DNA of 64,000 bases from Treponema zioleckii (GTDB lineage: Bacteria; Spirochaetota; Spirochaetia; Treponematales; Treponemataceae): assembly GCF_014737315.1 (NCBI RefSeq), contig NZ_JPUF01000006.1, positions 1 to 64,000 on the forward strand, in the 5' to 3' direction. This document shows positions 9,901 through 15,935 of this stretch, in pieces. Positions within the stretch are counted from its first letter, which is position 1. Every line of letters starts with the position of its first letter. The notes beneath the pieces were generated by a model. It did no database searches. It was not told where the DNA came from and saw only the letters and a program-made list of their open reading frames with translations. The translations under genes were made by a program, and so were the position numbers.

Positions 9901-11731
9901 TTGAATCAATAATGTCGTTTAATGTAAGGCTGATTGAACCTGATGTTTTGTCAGTTTCGCCGTCTTCGTCAGTTTCGAATTCAGTAAAGTCTACTGTTTT
10001 TGAAGCTGTTCCCACTTGGGCATTGGAATTTGCAGTGTCAGAAACCGTAAGCTCAAAAGTTGCTTTAGAAAGTTCTGAACTTCCCGAAGCGTCAAGAGAA
10101 TAGCTTACATTATCAGAAGAAGAAACGAATCCGTTGCTGGAAATTGAAGCATTAGTAGTCGAATCCGTGATTTTAAATTCTCTGATTGTTGGAGGAAGTC
10201 CTGCTCCACCGATAAATCCGTAATATCCGCTGCTTGCGGTAAGGTTAGCTCCGTCAACATCTTCGCCGGTGAGTGCAATTATATAGTAATAACTTGCCGT
10301 TACAGCTTCGGAAATCGTGAAGCTATACGAATACTGTTCATTTACAGAACCAGAACTGTACTCAGAATTGTCTGCGATGATAGTCCAGCCCGTATTCGTT
10401 TTAATCTGCTTGCTGCTTAAAGAAGAATCAGAAACCGCATTGTTGAGTTCAGCGATTTTTGAATTCAGTGAAGTTTCCGTAATATTTTCAGGTTTGTCAC
10501 CTAATGGATAAATCCATGCCTTGAATGTACTTGGGGCAAGGTTTGTGTTGTTTGTGCTCAGACTTACGGTCGCTGTAACCGAAGTTCCTTTTGCTGCAGT
10601 CTGGCTTCCAAATCCGTCTGTCGTAAGACCATTGACATTCATTGAAGCAATAGCGTAAGTCGGTACTGCATTTGGATTTAATGAGAATGCAAGATAGTTT
10701 TCTTTAGAGGATGCCGTGTCCTTTCCTTTTTCGGATAAGGTATTGCGAACAGTTTCCTGAACTACGCTGTCCAGCGTTGAAGTTCCGTTTAAAACGTTTA
10801 TGAATTGTGCTACTTCAAGACCGAGACCAGAACCAGTCGCGCTCATAAGCGAAGAGTAAACGTCGTCGTATAAATATACGACCGAAGTCGAGTTTCCTTC
10901 GGTTGAGTTTGTTTGCTCATCAGGATTTGTGTAGAGTTTTGCGTTGTCCCGAATGGTTATTGAGCCTGAGAATTTTTTTGTTCCAGAATCTTTATCGATA
11001 GAGTCAGCGTAAATTGAATTGTAATTTGCCGTAAGCTGGCTTGTTCCGTTTTTAATGTATCTTGCGAACGTAATGTTTGCGCCGCCGGTTGTTTCTACAT
11101 CATCAATCGTAAAACTGTTGCCGTCTGCTAGGTATGTATTTCCGTCTTCGTCATAAACTTGCAAATTGGCAGCCGCAATGCTGTGCGAGTCTGCGATTGT
11201 TCCAGAAACTTTCAGTGTTGAGCCGTATTGCTTAAAGTTCCCTGAAGAAAGCGTTACACCCGGAGATGATATTACGAAAATTGGGGCTGTGTTGTCTATG
11301 TCGAATGTGCGCGAAACCGTGCTTGATTTATGACCGGCACTGTCGTATGCAGTCGCGCTGATTTGATAAGTTCCGTCTGCAATTTGCCATCCATTGTAGT
11401 AGGCTTCGTTTTCAGAATTGTATTCGTTCATGTTGATAGACCAACTTCCGTTCGTGTTGATTGTAGCCGAAAGTCCGCTCAGAACTGTTTCTTGAGAACT
11501 TGTGTCCATGACTGAGATTTTTACAGATGAAATTGTCTTGTCATCTGTCCATGAACCCGAAAGTGTAAATGTACCTTTTATTACCGCAGATGCAGGCGGG
11601 TAAGAAATTTCAATGTTTGGAGCCGATGTATCAACAGACTCTCCTAGTCCTACCTCGCAGGAAGTAAAAGATAAAAGTGAAGCAAAAGTAAGTAAAAGTG
11701 TAGCAAAAAGCTTTTTAATTATGCTTAACAT
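971..11731 (-). CDS. Giant Ig-like repeat surface lipoprotein (3586 aa)
   Basis: I chose the ATG at 11731 because AGGGG lies about 8 bases upstream and the N-terminus then reads MLSIIKKL, a hydrophobic stretch, and LSFTSC with Cys25 as the likely lipidated residue; a longer frame reaches 11767. After Cys25 come at least a dozen repeats of about 100-250 residues that start with patterns such as VDNTAPTI, VDETAPTV or IDETAPTL followed by SGT(A/V)xD and a V/I-rich strand. This is the pattern of bacterial Ig-like or cadherin-like beta-sandwich domains. The last 700 residues change character, with units such as VIVWYDQTNSRMMYAYS and IHVAAYDASNGDLWYAY that look like blades of a beta-propeller. Cysteines are almost absent. 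The role is inferred as a long outer-surface stalk or adhesin with a C-terminal binding head; no ligand can be read from sequence. The gene stands alone with its own terminator. Confidence 0.85.
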   Translation of the reverse strand: MLSIIKKLFATLLLTFASLLSFTSCEVGLGESVDTSAPNIEISYPPASAVIKGTFTLSGSWTDDKTISSVKISVMDTSSQETVLSGLSATINTNGSWSINMNEYNSENEAYYNGWQIADGTYQISATAYDSAGHKSSTVSRTFDIDNTAPIFVISSPGVTLSSGNFKQYGSTLKVSGTIADSHSIAAANLQVYDEDGNTYLADGNSFTIDDVETTGGANITFARYIKNGTSQLTANYNSIYADSIDKDSGTKKFSGSITIRDNAKLYTNPDEQTNSTEGNSTSVVYLYDDVYSSLMSATGSGLGLEVAQFINVLNGTSTLDSVVQETVRNTLSEKGKDTASSKENYLAFSLNPNAVPTYAIASMNVNGLTTDGFGSQTAAKGTSVTATVSLSTNNTNLAPSTFKAWIYPLGDKPENITETSLNSKIAELNNAVSDSSLSSKQIKTNTGWTIIADNSEYSSGSVNEQYSYSFTISEAVTASYYYIIALTGEDVDGANLTASSGYYGFIGGAGLPPTIREFKITDSTTNASISSNGFVSSSDNVSYSLDASGSSELSKATFELTVSDTANSNAQVGTASKTVDFTEFETDEDGETDKTSGSISLTLNDIIDSNAELKAIASSGKYYSYAVKVTVYDIAGNNANSTQTVYVDAAKPSITISSVSPTVIDYSESGAVSKVSLNGLVSISGTVIEDNLNSVKLTLQYSTDGGSTFTDVPGSETSLGTGRSISTKISTLGYYQNSSYTEFASDTKLRIKIVAKDVVGNSAEYLSTTYNIDSDNANGLDFVIDQSTDKPVITLSQGDVSATSLSALPDENYFTTSSVLKPTITDDDGLSEISVTITDTKGNELANFSTSGNTKTSRTISYPLSNITEGEGIYGVTINAKDSQYDSAEDSLSISDSAKATLGTARVTELTQKVQGYRTASSGTFYIAIDDAAPKVTETASNSGKNTIEISGGAVTLSGTVVETNKIESFVIGEAPLSLTTVDATDKDGKYWLTDSSTGTYAWSKTYNITADDFAENSGTKTYSIVVTDLVGKTGSLSVTIGDTKQPVITEEGVGANGTTVNTSSPTFTLSGTITEINGLSAVTISADNLSATLTKSETEADGSYWPTSTATGTAGTYSWKKTFVAGSANSSDANFINDGSYSITITAKDTVGNAGSVTRAVLVDTVAPTLSPKSGETYITTASSTTDDETWFNTNSLTFEGTASDTQSYSSAGISKVEYSLSTVDSSTKKVTWSEWAVMTGTTSWSKTISSLVSETVKTTDETISCGSTIKIRVTDNAGNTTESGELGPWKFDLDSPTVDTTSVYTKFGSADESSFAISTEVQSNKKDSIVAKFPVTDPITTEGSGSSGIKKVYVSTSKTLATSLNNGFEATKLSDNYYSVEIPKDSITAGTVYAHVYDNVDNYGREQLFTISVDETAPTVVLNTPTDADSTTSETTDVNKKISFSGTATDNVKLDKVTKIYYSATKPSSADKIDTANSLEITSADSYYSWTAEEFDTTTLTDKTTYYFVAVAQDDAGNTGYSDIVSLYVNQDSDRPQVKINNLTANGSSYILKYGTKAQVTGTITDDDSASTAVISKLIISETEYTGTGDEPTNLVSFTASTGDFTFTPSNTEDGTKTFYIYIEDNAGGKFYTTATAENNLENPKISVKGTAAAESVNSSTFTYSSDGTNPVVNLGEGLPYASTTGSVAKDDSGNDFALTTADKQTTNATLNSSFKVGGTSRRYVKFYFTASDASGVAGMTVVFKNESGDVLKRLATALTIGDVTLSGDDYSVSGSFTATTDSTAAAWTTGFIDLSTFGTGQISVAVTPYDNAGLSGNGAFSFNVDNTAPTIEVRSPSSGTEVTGSVSISGTANDTGAAGTSNIQWIVPTTTQTTTFNAKTSDADKLAYLQGLSWNGGEKSLADGATLISWQFDFDGQYDTATSDSDNFVFSAGNPLFNVYDKTDFATNSDYSSTGLYYLPVYFLATDALGNASYSTGFYIKHNPDADRPKLEFTYPTKDNYKSDTEQYAVLGGTIRATGSAEIPSGTTTVGAIYYQIADEDGAFDSDDMAQATTYGYTVVRAWDAINAVKGTSFTSSTTLTDAQLNDFGFASNEAFQAWWGVKANGTASWNLVLNSSGELNPSDDSSTTNITLRACGINADGKVGAWTSGDNVIAIHVDNTAPVISGVVNQYSNGTAALTAVPTTEYTSSQTYEADMYLRGYWTLVATVVDETEVKTYSVLKGSTALTAGSGYFVESGITDSSTGKNGYRLYIPIPKDSGSVEITINASDNEHDSSLTYSFNIDETAPTLEKLTGNGTSFDSADFESIEDDNYQFILAGSSTDEGSGVENILFYYMRKNEPTRTITDEVVMDPMITSSTDDAKVAMSDLTERTFAQESDKFTLYAKAYTGTATTETFTSDSAYDAHVRIGGVVEIDGILHTISAISGNTVTFSPSLSAAKTSFTAYFPIAQVIDNSATEKVKSYSANPFTFEKGDDGDKMPESFSKSGKTWTWDATIHSTNMPDGPASLVILAFDSAGNVAGKTINTKITNNAPRLAKVFLGTDLSGDGKYVNSSSLTEIVEYDILGAEGATQKAYTLDFTEKQNDGTTAKYSAGTFKIKNGLAVIPELTGGNGDIGMVLKTGATSATAVTGTVTNATSSSSESADSDGNISASFTGTVAGEFKGSNASYKMHAFTVAKDGLGSDGTNKGMSFTFWDSTEETTQGTDSQYSVLYVKNFTVAQSDSTKPTVVVNPFYWNASDDNSLYGNSSDNGHIELEGDLTDSIKTAYGSDPKVSGKITFTGTAYDEHKLSSLEVQFGTFLDTATSVATYDSANSSWTVASKTMDSDGYEFTVKDATSSDVGNYSDSVYFDQKGHKVCWTLSIDTSKITTVAATDVKVTVTATDASSNATDTSSITAPVTTSGYVVTDGTTNYPVYQMDVVPYVNGIKTSLSSLKKTNSSIYDRTALGHYAVDSTETIYVYGFNLTGGSLYDSASTPNTAALTKVSDITSLKWYSANAIPAGSVYSVASISAFTSGKVSVKVNSIESLNNLNSNDSKGSYTGTTTSTTGSSSVFANYYNRQPNGDSNNLLTDDVMLDVWEFNSEAAVPKGTGRLNEPVMKISPKNGMIHFAFADGPLFFAMGGGYYGSNSTSDHTSYDYWVGGFDFFSSVGFAVDDIGHTYGVTAGGDINSTTADSFSLYTSRWGIGGRNDNGSRSYGHRLPVEVVAQKDSNNQIVFDKYRFNNSPSLATVAHGTELNSSTSVYLAYYDNINDEIRFRCGTTSDVSDGTAGANNSSQTAFGTFANVGSSTPQTYNATSTLIAGRTTGYDTGYNAGSYVSIAPVKTTTSAYTDDVLVIVWYDQTNSRMMYAYSANPIGNCAAGEYTPGASNNGWDGYEEVFSDGIGQYCKVAVDANGGIHVAAYDASNGDLWYAYKSSYNGGSWQKYIVDSSGIVGSEITLDVALDSDGNAIPYIGYYATSIVRPKYAWLAKPASLAAGAEDDVYTGVWETTIVPTSSTVPADNINVGVWKTSAGVRTTSISETWVKNNTNYNDSNATNPDGKATNGGNSWGYAWANATDNPMMAYQVGAGSSGTLETAQMK

Positions 11732-11974
11732 TAAATAACCCCTAACAGATTTATAGTACAAAAACAACTAACAGCGGGCAGAATGCCCAGTACAGTCCTT
11801 TATATATAAAATCTGCAATTTTGAGACACTAAGTTTTATAATTTGTTATTTTATAACGACTTGTTTTAAATAATCTTTTGTTATCGCGGAAAAATTAGAC
11901 ATAACAACTTTTTTGTCTCAAATTTTTTAAAGGTTGAATAACTCTTAATTTGTGTTTAATTTTATATTAAAAAT

Positions 11975-12397
11975 CTATTCATTTGTTTTTTTTACAAAAA
12001 CACCAGTATACGGTGGGGCTTTTTTTTCAACATAAATTGCCGTGCCAGAAATCGTTCGTCCTGAGCGGCTAAAAAGAAAACTGCTGAGTAAAAAGGATTT
12101 TTGAGATGAACCTAATTCCGTAAAAACAATACCGTTTGCGCCCATGAGCCCGGCCCGCTTTTTTGCTTCATTTACAGCCGCGTCCATGTCCCACTGAGCC
12201 GTGAGCCTGGAATTGCTTTCTGCTGTTACAAGCCCGATTATTTCGTATTCATCTTCTGGCGGAAATTTCGGATAGATTTTTACGTCTTCTTGCAGAACTG
12301 GCTTTCGGGCTTCGCCTGTAATTACGTATGCACCGCTGGCGCAACCGAACAGAAAAATTAAAATTGGCAAACTAAAAAGAACTGAAATTTTTTTCAC
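11975..12397 (-). CDS. Small lipoprotein of unknown function
   Basis: The preferred start is GTG at 12397, giving VKKISVLFSLPILIFLFGC with Cys19 in a good lipobox; an upstream TTG at 12433 would add 12 residues and make the signal peptide unusually long. The mature part of about 120 residues contains YEIIGLVTAES, an NEAKKRAGLMGANGIVF helix and a C-terminal strand GTAIYVEKK. The 'EAKKxAxxxGANGIV' segment recalls small alpha/beta folds such as the YbjQ or RcsF type, but that is only a resemblance. It lies 243 bases upstream of the giant gene on the same strand, with an AT-rich gap that probably holds the latter's promoter. A terminator just upstream separates it from the transporter operon, so it needs its own promoter. 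Function unknown. Confidence 0.7.
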   Translation of the reverse strand: MKKISVLFSLPILIFLFGCASGAYVITGEARKPVLQEDVKIYPKFPPEDEYEIIGLVTAESNSRLTAQWDMDAAVNEAKKRAGLMGANGIVFTELGSSQKSFLLSSFLFSRSGRTISGTAIYVEKKAPPYTGVFVKKTNE

Positions 12398-12445
12398 ACT
12401 TTCAGTTATAAAATGAATGTTAAAAAAAATCAAATTGTGAGAAGT

Positions 12446-12485
12446 GAATAAAAAACAGCTCTGCTATCCCCAAACAGAGCTGTTT
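12446..12485 (-). terminator. Terminator of the SUMF/peptide-transporter operon
   Basis: A 12 bp perfect stem is formed by aaaacagctctg (12452-12463) and cagagctgtttt (12474-12485), followed on the minus strand by T residues. It lies about 140 bases after the stop of the double-ATPase gene at 12627, between that gene and the small lipoprotein gene. Confidence 0.8.
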
Positions 12486-12626
12486 TGCCTTTATGCGAAG
12501 CAGTTTTTAGATTTTTAACGCAGATAAACACGGATATTCACAAATTCATCGAAGATAGTTTTTGAATCTAGTTCCTCCCGTCTGTGGCAGCGTTCATCTG
12601 CATCAAAAATTATTGACACGCCATAT

Positions 12627-14075
12627 CTAATCTCGTTTAACCAAAGTCGGGAAGTCGTAATTCTTTTCGACGAAGTAACGCAAGTCGAAGTCTTCGTGAG
12701 TAACGACTACTAGAATTGTGGCATGTTCTGCAAGGTAATCAGAAATTACTTTCATTACATGCAAACGTGTGTCAAAGTCGATGTGCGCGAACGGCTCGTC
12801 CAAAAGCAGGATGTCTGGTTTTGCAGTGAGTGCGCGTGCAATGTCGGTGCGCTTCATTTCTCCTGAAGAAAGCATTTGCGGTTTGCTGTCCAAATGACCT
12901 TCCGTAAGACCAACTTTAAGTAGGTTTTTCGTAAAATCTTCCAGCGTTCCTTCAACGCCTGCCGCAGAAATCTGCTTGAATGAATCGCGAATCGTCAAAT
13001 CCGGGAAGAATGAGAATCTTGAATCCTGCTGAACGATTGCCATTCGTTTTCTGAACGGTTTGAATGCTTTTGGATCGTGTCCTCGTTCAATTGGCTTTAA
13101 TTCAACAAGATTGTTGCCTTCCATCAAAATCTCGCCGCCGGTCTCGTCGAGCAACCGAAGTATTGCTTTTATCATGCTGGATTTTCCGCAACCGGACGGA
13201 CCTGTAATTCCGTAAACCGTTGAACGCTCGAACGAAAGATTTAGAGCTTTGAATGCCGTAAAATTTCGTTCGCCGAAAAGTCCTCGCTTTTTGTACGACT
13301 GCGAAACATCTTTTAGTTCAATTGCTGAACCGCTGGCACCTTTTTTTGCCTCTTGTTTTTCGTAACCTTCGAGTTCTGGAAGTTCTTCGAGCTTTTCAAG
13401 TTCGCCGTCTTTTAAGTTGAATGCCTGTGTAAGCGTGAGCCGGCGTATAAAATCAACGTCGTGGCTTACCATAAGAAAAGTTTTTGTTTTGTCGCAAAGA
13501 ATTTCTTTGTTCAAAAATTCAACAAAGTTTTTTCTAAGGTTGCGGTCAAGATTTACGGTTGGCTCGTCAAGAAGAATCAAATTTCCTTTTCTTGAAAGCA
13601 AAATCATGAGCGTGATTCGCTGCATTTCTCCGCCAGAAACTTCGTCTGGATAAAGGCGCGCGAAGGCTTCAAAATCGAGCGAGAAAAATTCTTTGAGTCG
13701 TCTTACAATCTCGCTTCTGGAATCCGGGGCAAGAAGGGCAAGATTTTGGTCAAGAGTCAAGGCTGGATTCATCACCATTGCTGTTTCCGCAGGAATGAAC
13801 ATCAATCCTGACTTTTCGATTTTTCCCCATTGCGAAAAATCGAGTTTTTTTCCGTCTATGTATCCGTCAAGTCCGTTGATTTTTAAATTTCCTTCAAATC
13901 TGAAAATGTTCATCGGGAGAATTCCGGCCACAGATTTTAGAAAAACAGATTTTCCAGTTCCTGTAGGTCCCATGATTACGGTGGATGTACCTTTTTCGAT
14001 TTTTAGGCTGCATTTTTTTAGCGTAATTCGTTCGTTCAAATGAATACAAAAATCGTTGAGTTCAATCGGTGTCAT
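12627..14075 (-). CDS. Fused double ABC-transporter ATPase (Dpp/Opp type)
   Basis: This 482-residue protein carries two complete nucleotide-binding domains in one chain. Domain 1 has Walker A GPTGTGKS (36-43), signature VSGGEMQ (146-152) and Walker B LILLDEP (166-172). Domain 2 has Walker A GPSGCGKS (292-299), a Q-loop near 350, signature LSSGEMK (402-408) and Walker B ILLLDEP (422-428), with a switch histidine in VVVTHED. Dpp/Opp systems normally use two separate proteins (D and F types); here they are fused and each is shorter than usual, and the C-terminal extensions typical of OppD/F are missing. It is the last gene of the operon and its start overlaps the last base of the upstream permease stop. 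It should power uptake through the two permeases encoded next to it. The substrate (peptide, nickel or other) cannot be read from the ATPase. Confidence 0.9.
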   Translation of the reverse strand: MTPIELNDFCIHLNERITLKKCSLKIEKGTSTVIMGPTGTGKSVFLKSVAGILPMNIFRFEGNLKINGLDGYIDGKKLDFSQWGKIEKSGLMFIPAETAMVMNPALTLDQNLALLAPDSRSEIVRRLKEFFSLDFEAFARLYPDEVSGGEMQRITLMILLSRKGNLILLDEPTVNLDRNLRKNFVEFLNKEILCDKTKTFLMVSHDVDFIRRLTLTQAFNLKDGELEKLEELPELEGYEKQEAKKGASGSAIELKDVSQSYKKRGLFGERNFTAFKALNLSFERSTVYGITGPSGCGKSSMIKAILRLLDETGGEILMEGNNLVELKPIERGHDPKAFKPFRKRMAIVQQDSRFSFFPDLTIRDSFKQISAAGVEGTLEDFTKNLLKVGLTEGHLDSKPQMLSSGEMKRTDIARALTAKPDILLLDEPFAHIDFDTRLHVMKVISDYLAEHATILVVVTHEDFDLRYFVEKNYDFPTLVKRD

Positions 14076-14887
14076 TAGTCATTCTCCTTTTTTTCGTTCA
14101 AAATGATGAGGAACGCTACGCTTATTGCGATGAGCAGCAACGAAGGAATCCAGAACATTGCCGGATTTCCGTCTCCGAACAAATCCAGCAAGGCTTTTCG
14201 GTTTGCAGCGATTAAAGCTCCCGGGCTTGTGTGCTGAGGAGTTCCTGTTGAACCCAAGCCGACTTGGATTACGAAACCGAATGAAGTGTCGAGGACGAGC
14301 GTTTTTAAGAGAATGCCCGCCGCCACGCGTTTTAACGTGTCCCGCATGAGTGCCGTTTTCATCAGGACCGAAAGAATCCTGTGTTTAGGAAAACCATACG
14401 AGCGGAATGAAACGCTGTATTTTCTGTTATACAAGTCCGAAAGCGGAATCGAAATGCTTCGCACCGCTTCTGGAAGGACTGTGGCTGTTGCCGCTGCCAT
14501 AAAAACCGCAAGTGAAATCAATGTTGACGTGCTTCCCGAAGTTTTTACGAGAGCACCAGAAACAGGAGCATAACAAAATAATGCTATCAATATAGAAGGA
14601 ATTGATTCAATTGCATTCAGAATGTTCGAAAATGTGCGTCCGACTGTCATTGAAAGAACGCTCAAATATCCGATTGCATAGCTCAGAATCATCGCAAAAA
14701 TCATCGTTGTTAAAAGCGTGATTCCGAGTTCTCTGAACGACAAAATCAATGATGAAAAATAATCTCCTTCGAGGAGAGTTTCGTTTACTTTTCCTTCAAA
14801 AAATGCCGGCGGAAGCCAAACTATAAAAAGTGGCAGAAGAAGAAGTGCGACCACCAGAAATCTTAAAATCTTAAATTGCTTTTTCAT
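14075..14887 (-). CDS. ABC transporter permease, DppC-like
   Basis: A 270-residue polytopic membrane protein with an N-terminal transmembrane helix after MKKQFKILRF, several further helices and a cytoplasmic loop (about residues 145-180, LPEAVRSISIPLSDLYNRKYSVSFRSYGFPK) at the position where Dpp/Opp permeases contact the ATPase. The assignment to the DppC side is from its size and its position after a DppB-like gene. Its start overlaps the upstream permease gene by 17 bases and its stop abuts the ATPase start, so the three are translationally coupled. It forms the inner-membrane channel with the DppB-like partner. Confidence 0.85.
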   Translation of the reverse strand: MKKQFKILRFLVVALLLLPLFIVWLPPAFFEGKVNETLLEGDYFSSLILSFRELGITLLTTMIFAMILSYAIGYLSVLSMTVGRTFSNILNAIESIPSILIALFCYAPVSGALVKTSGSTSTLISLAVFMAAATATVLPEAVRSISIPLSDLYNRKYSVSFRSYGFPKHRILSVLMKTALMRDTLKRVAAGILLKTLVLDTSFGFVIQVGLGSTGTPQHTSPGALIAANRKALLDLFGDGNPAMFWIPSLLLIAISVAFLIILNEKKEND

Positions 14888-15749
14888 ACCACCTCGGATA
14901 AATAAGGAACAAAATTGTTTTTACGATGAATGAAACGACTGCGTTAATACAAAGAAGAATGAATACTGATGTTACGAGCAAGTCGGTATTTGTGCCTACA
15001 AGTGCGTCAATGAGGTTTTTTCCAAGCCCCGGAAAGTTGAATGCAACTTCGGCAATCGTAATGGAACCGATGATTGCAGGGACTTTTCCTGCCAGATACG
15101 GAATGTACCGCGGTAAGCTTGACTGAAAAAGATAGCCGGAATATGTTCCAGGCATCGGAAAGAATTTTCCGAGCGGGCGACCGAGTGTTGAGAACACGAT
15201 TGCGTGAGTTTGATTTACCTGACTCAGCATGTCGGTTTTTAAGAAATTCGTGGCATCCCAGGAAAGTCCGCCCAAAACAACCGTCATCAACGTGATGATT
15301 ATAAAAGAGCCGTCTACCGCAAAAACTGCATAAACGAACCAAAATCCAACGAAAAGTGGCACTGCTGCAAGCATGGACGCAATCAGGCTCAAAAATGATT
15401 CAAAATATTCACTTCTTTTTGAACCGAAGTGAAGAGACATGTATCTTCCGCTTACTGCATACGATGAAAGTACGAGCGAAATAAAAATCAAAAAAATCAG
15501 GGAGATTAATGTGAGTGGCAATGTTACTGCAGCTCCGGCCGCAATAATTTGGCTTGATGTAAAGCCTACGTTGTTCGTGTTAACTTGCCCCGAAATCAAA
15601 TAAAGAAAAGAAAGTCCTGCATCAATAAATCCTTGCAGGTCTGCTCCTGTTGCCAATAAATAAAGGCTGGTTAATGCGACTGTTCCGATAACGGCAAAAA
15701 AAATACCATGAAAAATCAGTTCTTTAACCAAAAAGCGCAAAAAACGCAT
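14871..15749 (-). CDS. ABC transporter permease, DppB-like
   Basis: A 292-residue inner-membrane protein with an N-terminal helix (residues 10-32), a periplasmic loop and about five further helices. The end, TIAEVAFNFPGLGKNLIDALVGTNTD, matches the conserved 'E.xFxxPGLGxL...A' region of DppB/OppB permeases, a clear family mark. It pairs with the DppC-like protein encoded downstream with a 17-base overlap. Upstream lie 186 non-coding bases with a terminator-like hairpin that probably lowers its expression relative to the binding protein gene. Confidence 0.87.
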   Translation of the reverse strand: MRFLRFLVKELIFHGIFFAVIGTVALTSLYLLATGADLQGFIDAGLSFLYLISGQVNTNNVGFTSSQIIAAGAAVTLPLTLISLIFLIFISLVLSSYAVSGRYMSLHFGSKRSEYFESFLSLIASMLAAVPLFVGFWFVYAVFAVDGSFIIITLMTVVLGGLSWDATNFLKTDMLSQVNQTHAIVFSTLGRPLGKFFPMPGTYSGYLFQSSLPRYIPYLAGKVPAIIGSITIAEVAFNFPGLGKNLIDALVGTNTDLLVTSVFILLCINAVVSFIVKTILFLIYPRWYEKAI

Positions 15750-15760
15750 TAAAAACTCCT

Positions 15761-15798
15761 AAAAAGGGGTTGCCAGAACAAATTTCCTTGACAACCCC
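15761..15798 (-). terminator. Internal terminator/attenuator between binding protein and permease genes
   Basis: On the minus strand a GGGGTTGTC / GGCAACCCC stem (15790-15798 with 15766-15774) is followed by TTTTT just before the permease ribosome-binding site. It sits inside the operon, after the abundant binding protein gene and before the permeases. Partial termination here would give the usual excess of binding protein over membrane components. Confidence 0.7.
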
Positions 15799-15809
15799 AG
15801 GCAGATTAT

Positions 15810-15888
15810 GGCAGTTCTAAAACTAAAAATCAGAGGTTTTAGAATTGCCTGCGAGTTTTAATCCAGAAAATAGCAGGAATTAAACTCG
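15810..15888 (-). repeat. Two further intercistronic stem-loops
   Basis: Two inverted repeats follow one another: ggcagttctaaaac (15810-15823) with gttttagaattgcc (15836-15849), and cgagttttaatcc (15852-15864) with ggaattaaactcg (15876-15888). Both lie just downstream of the binding-protein stop at 15936 and upstream of the terminator-like hairpin. They resemble 3'-end stabilisers of an abundant upstream transcript. Confidence 0.6.
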
Positions 15889-15935
15889 TATTTTCAATGG
15901 AGGCTCAAAAAAACTGAAGCTTTTAGAGCTAACCA

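Noticed and set aside
12434-12626. Possible small gene between the ATPase and small lipoprotein genes
   Set aside because: Only a terminator and a short dispersed repeat are present; no open frame with a ribosome-binding site.
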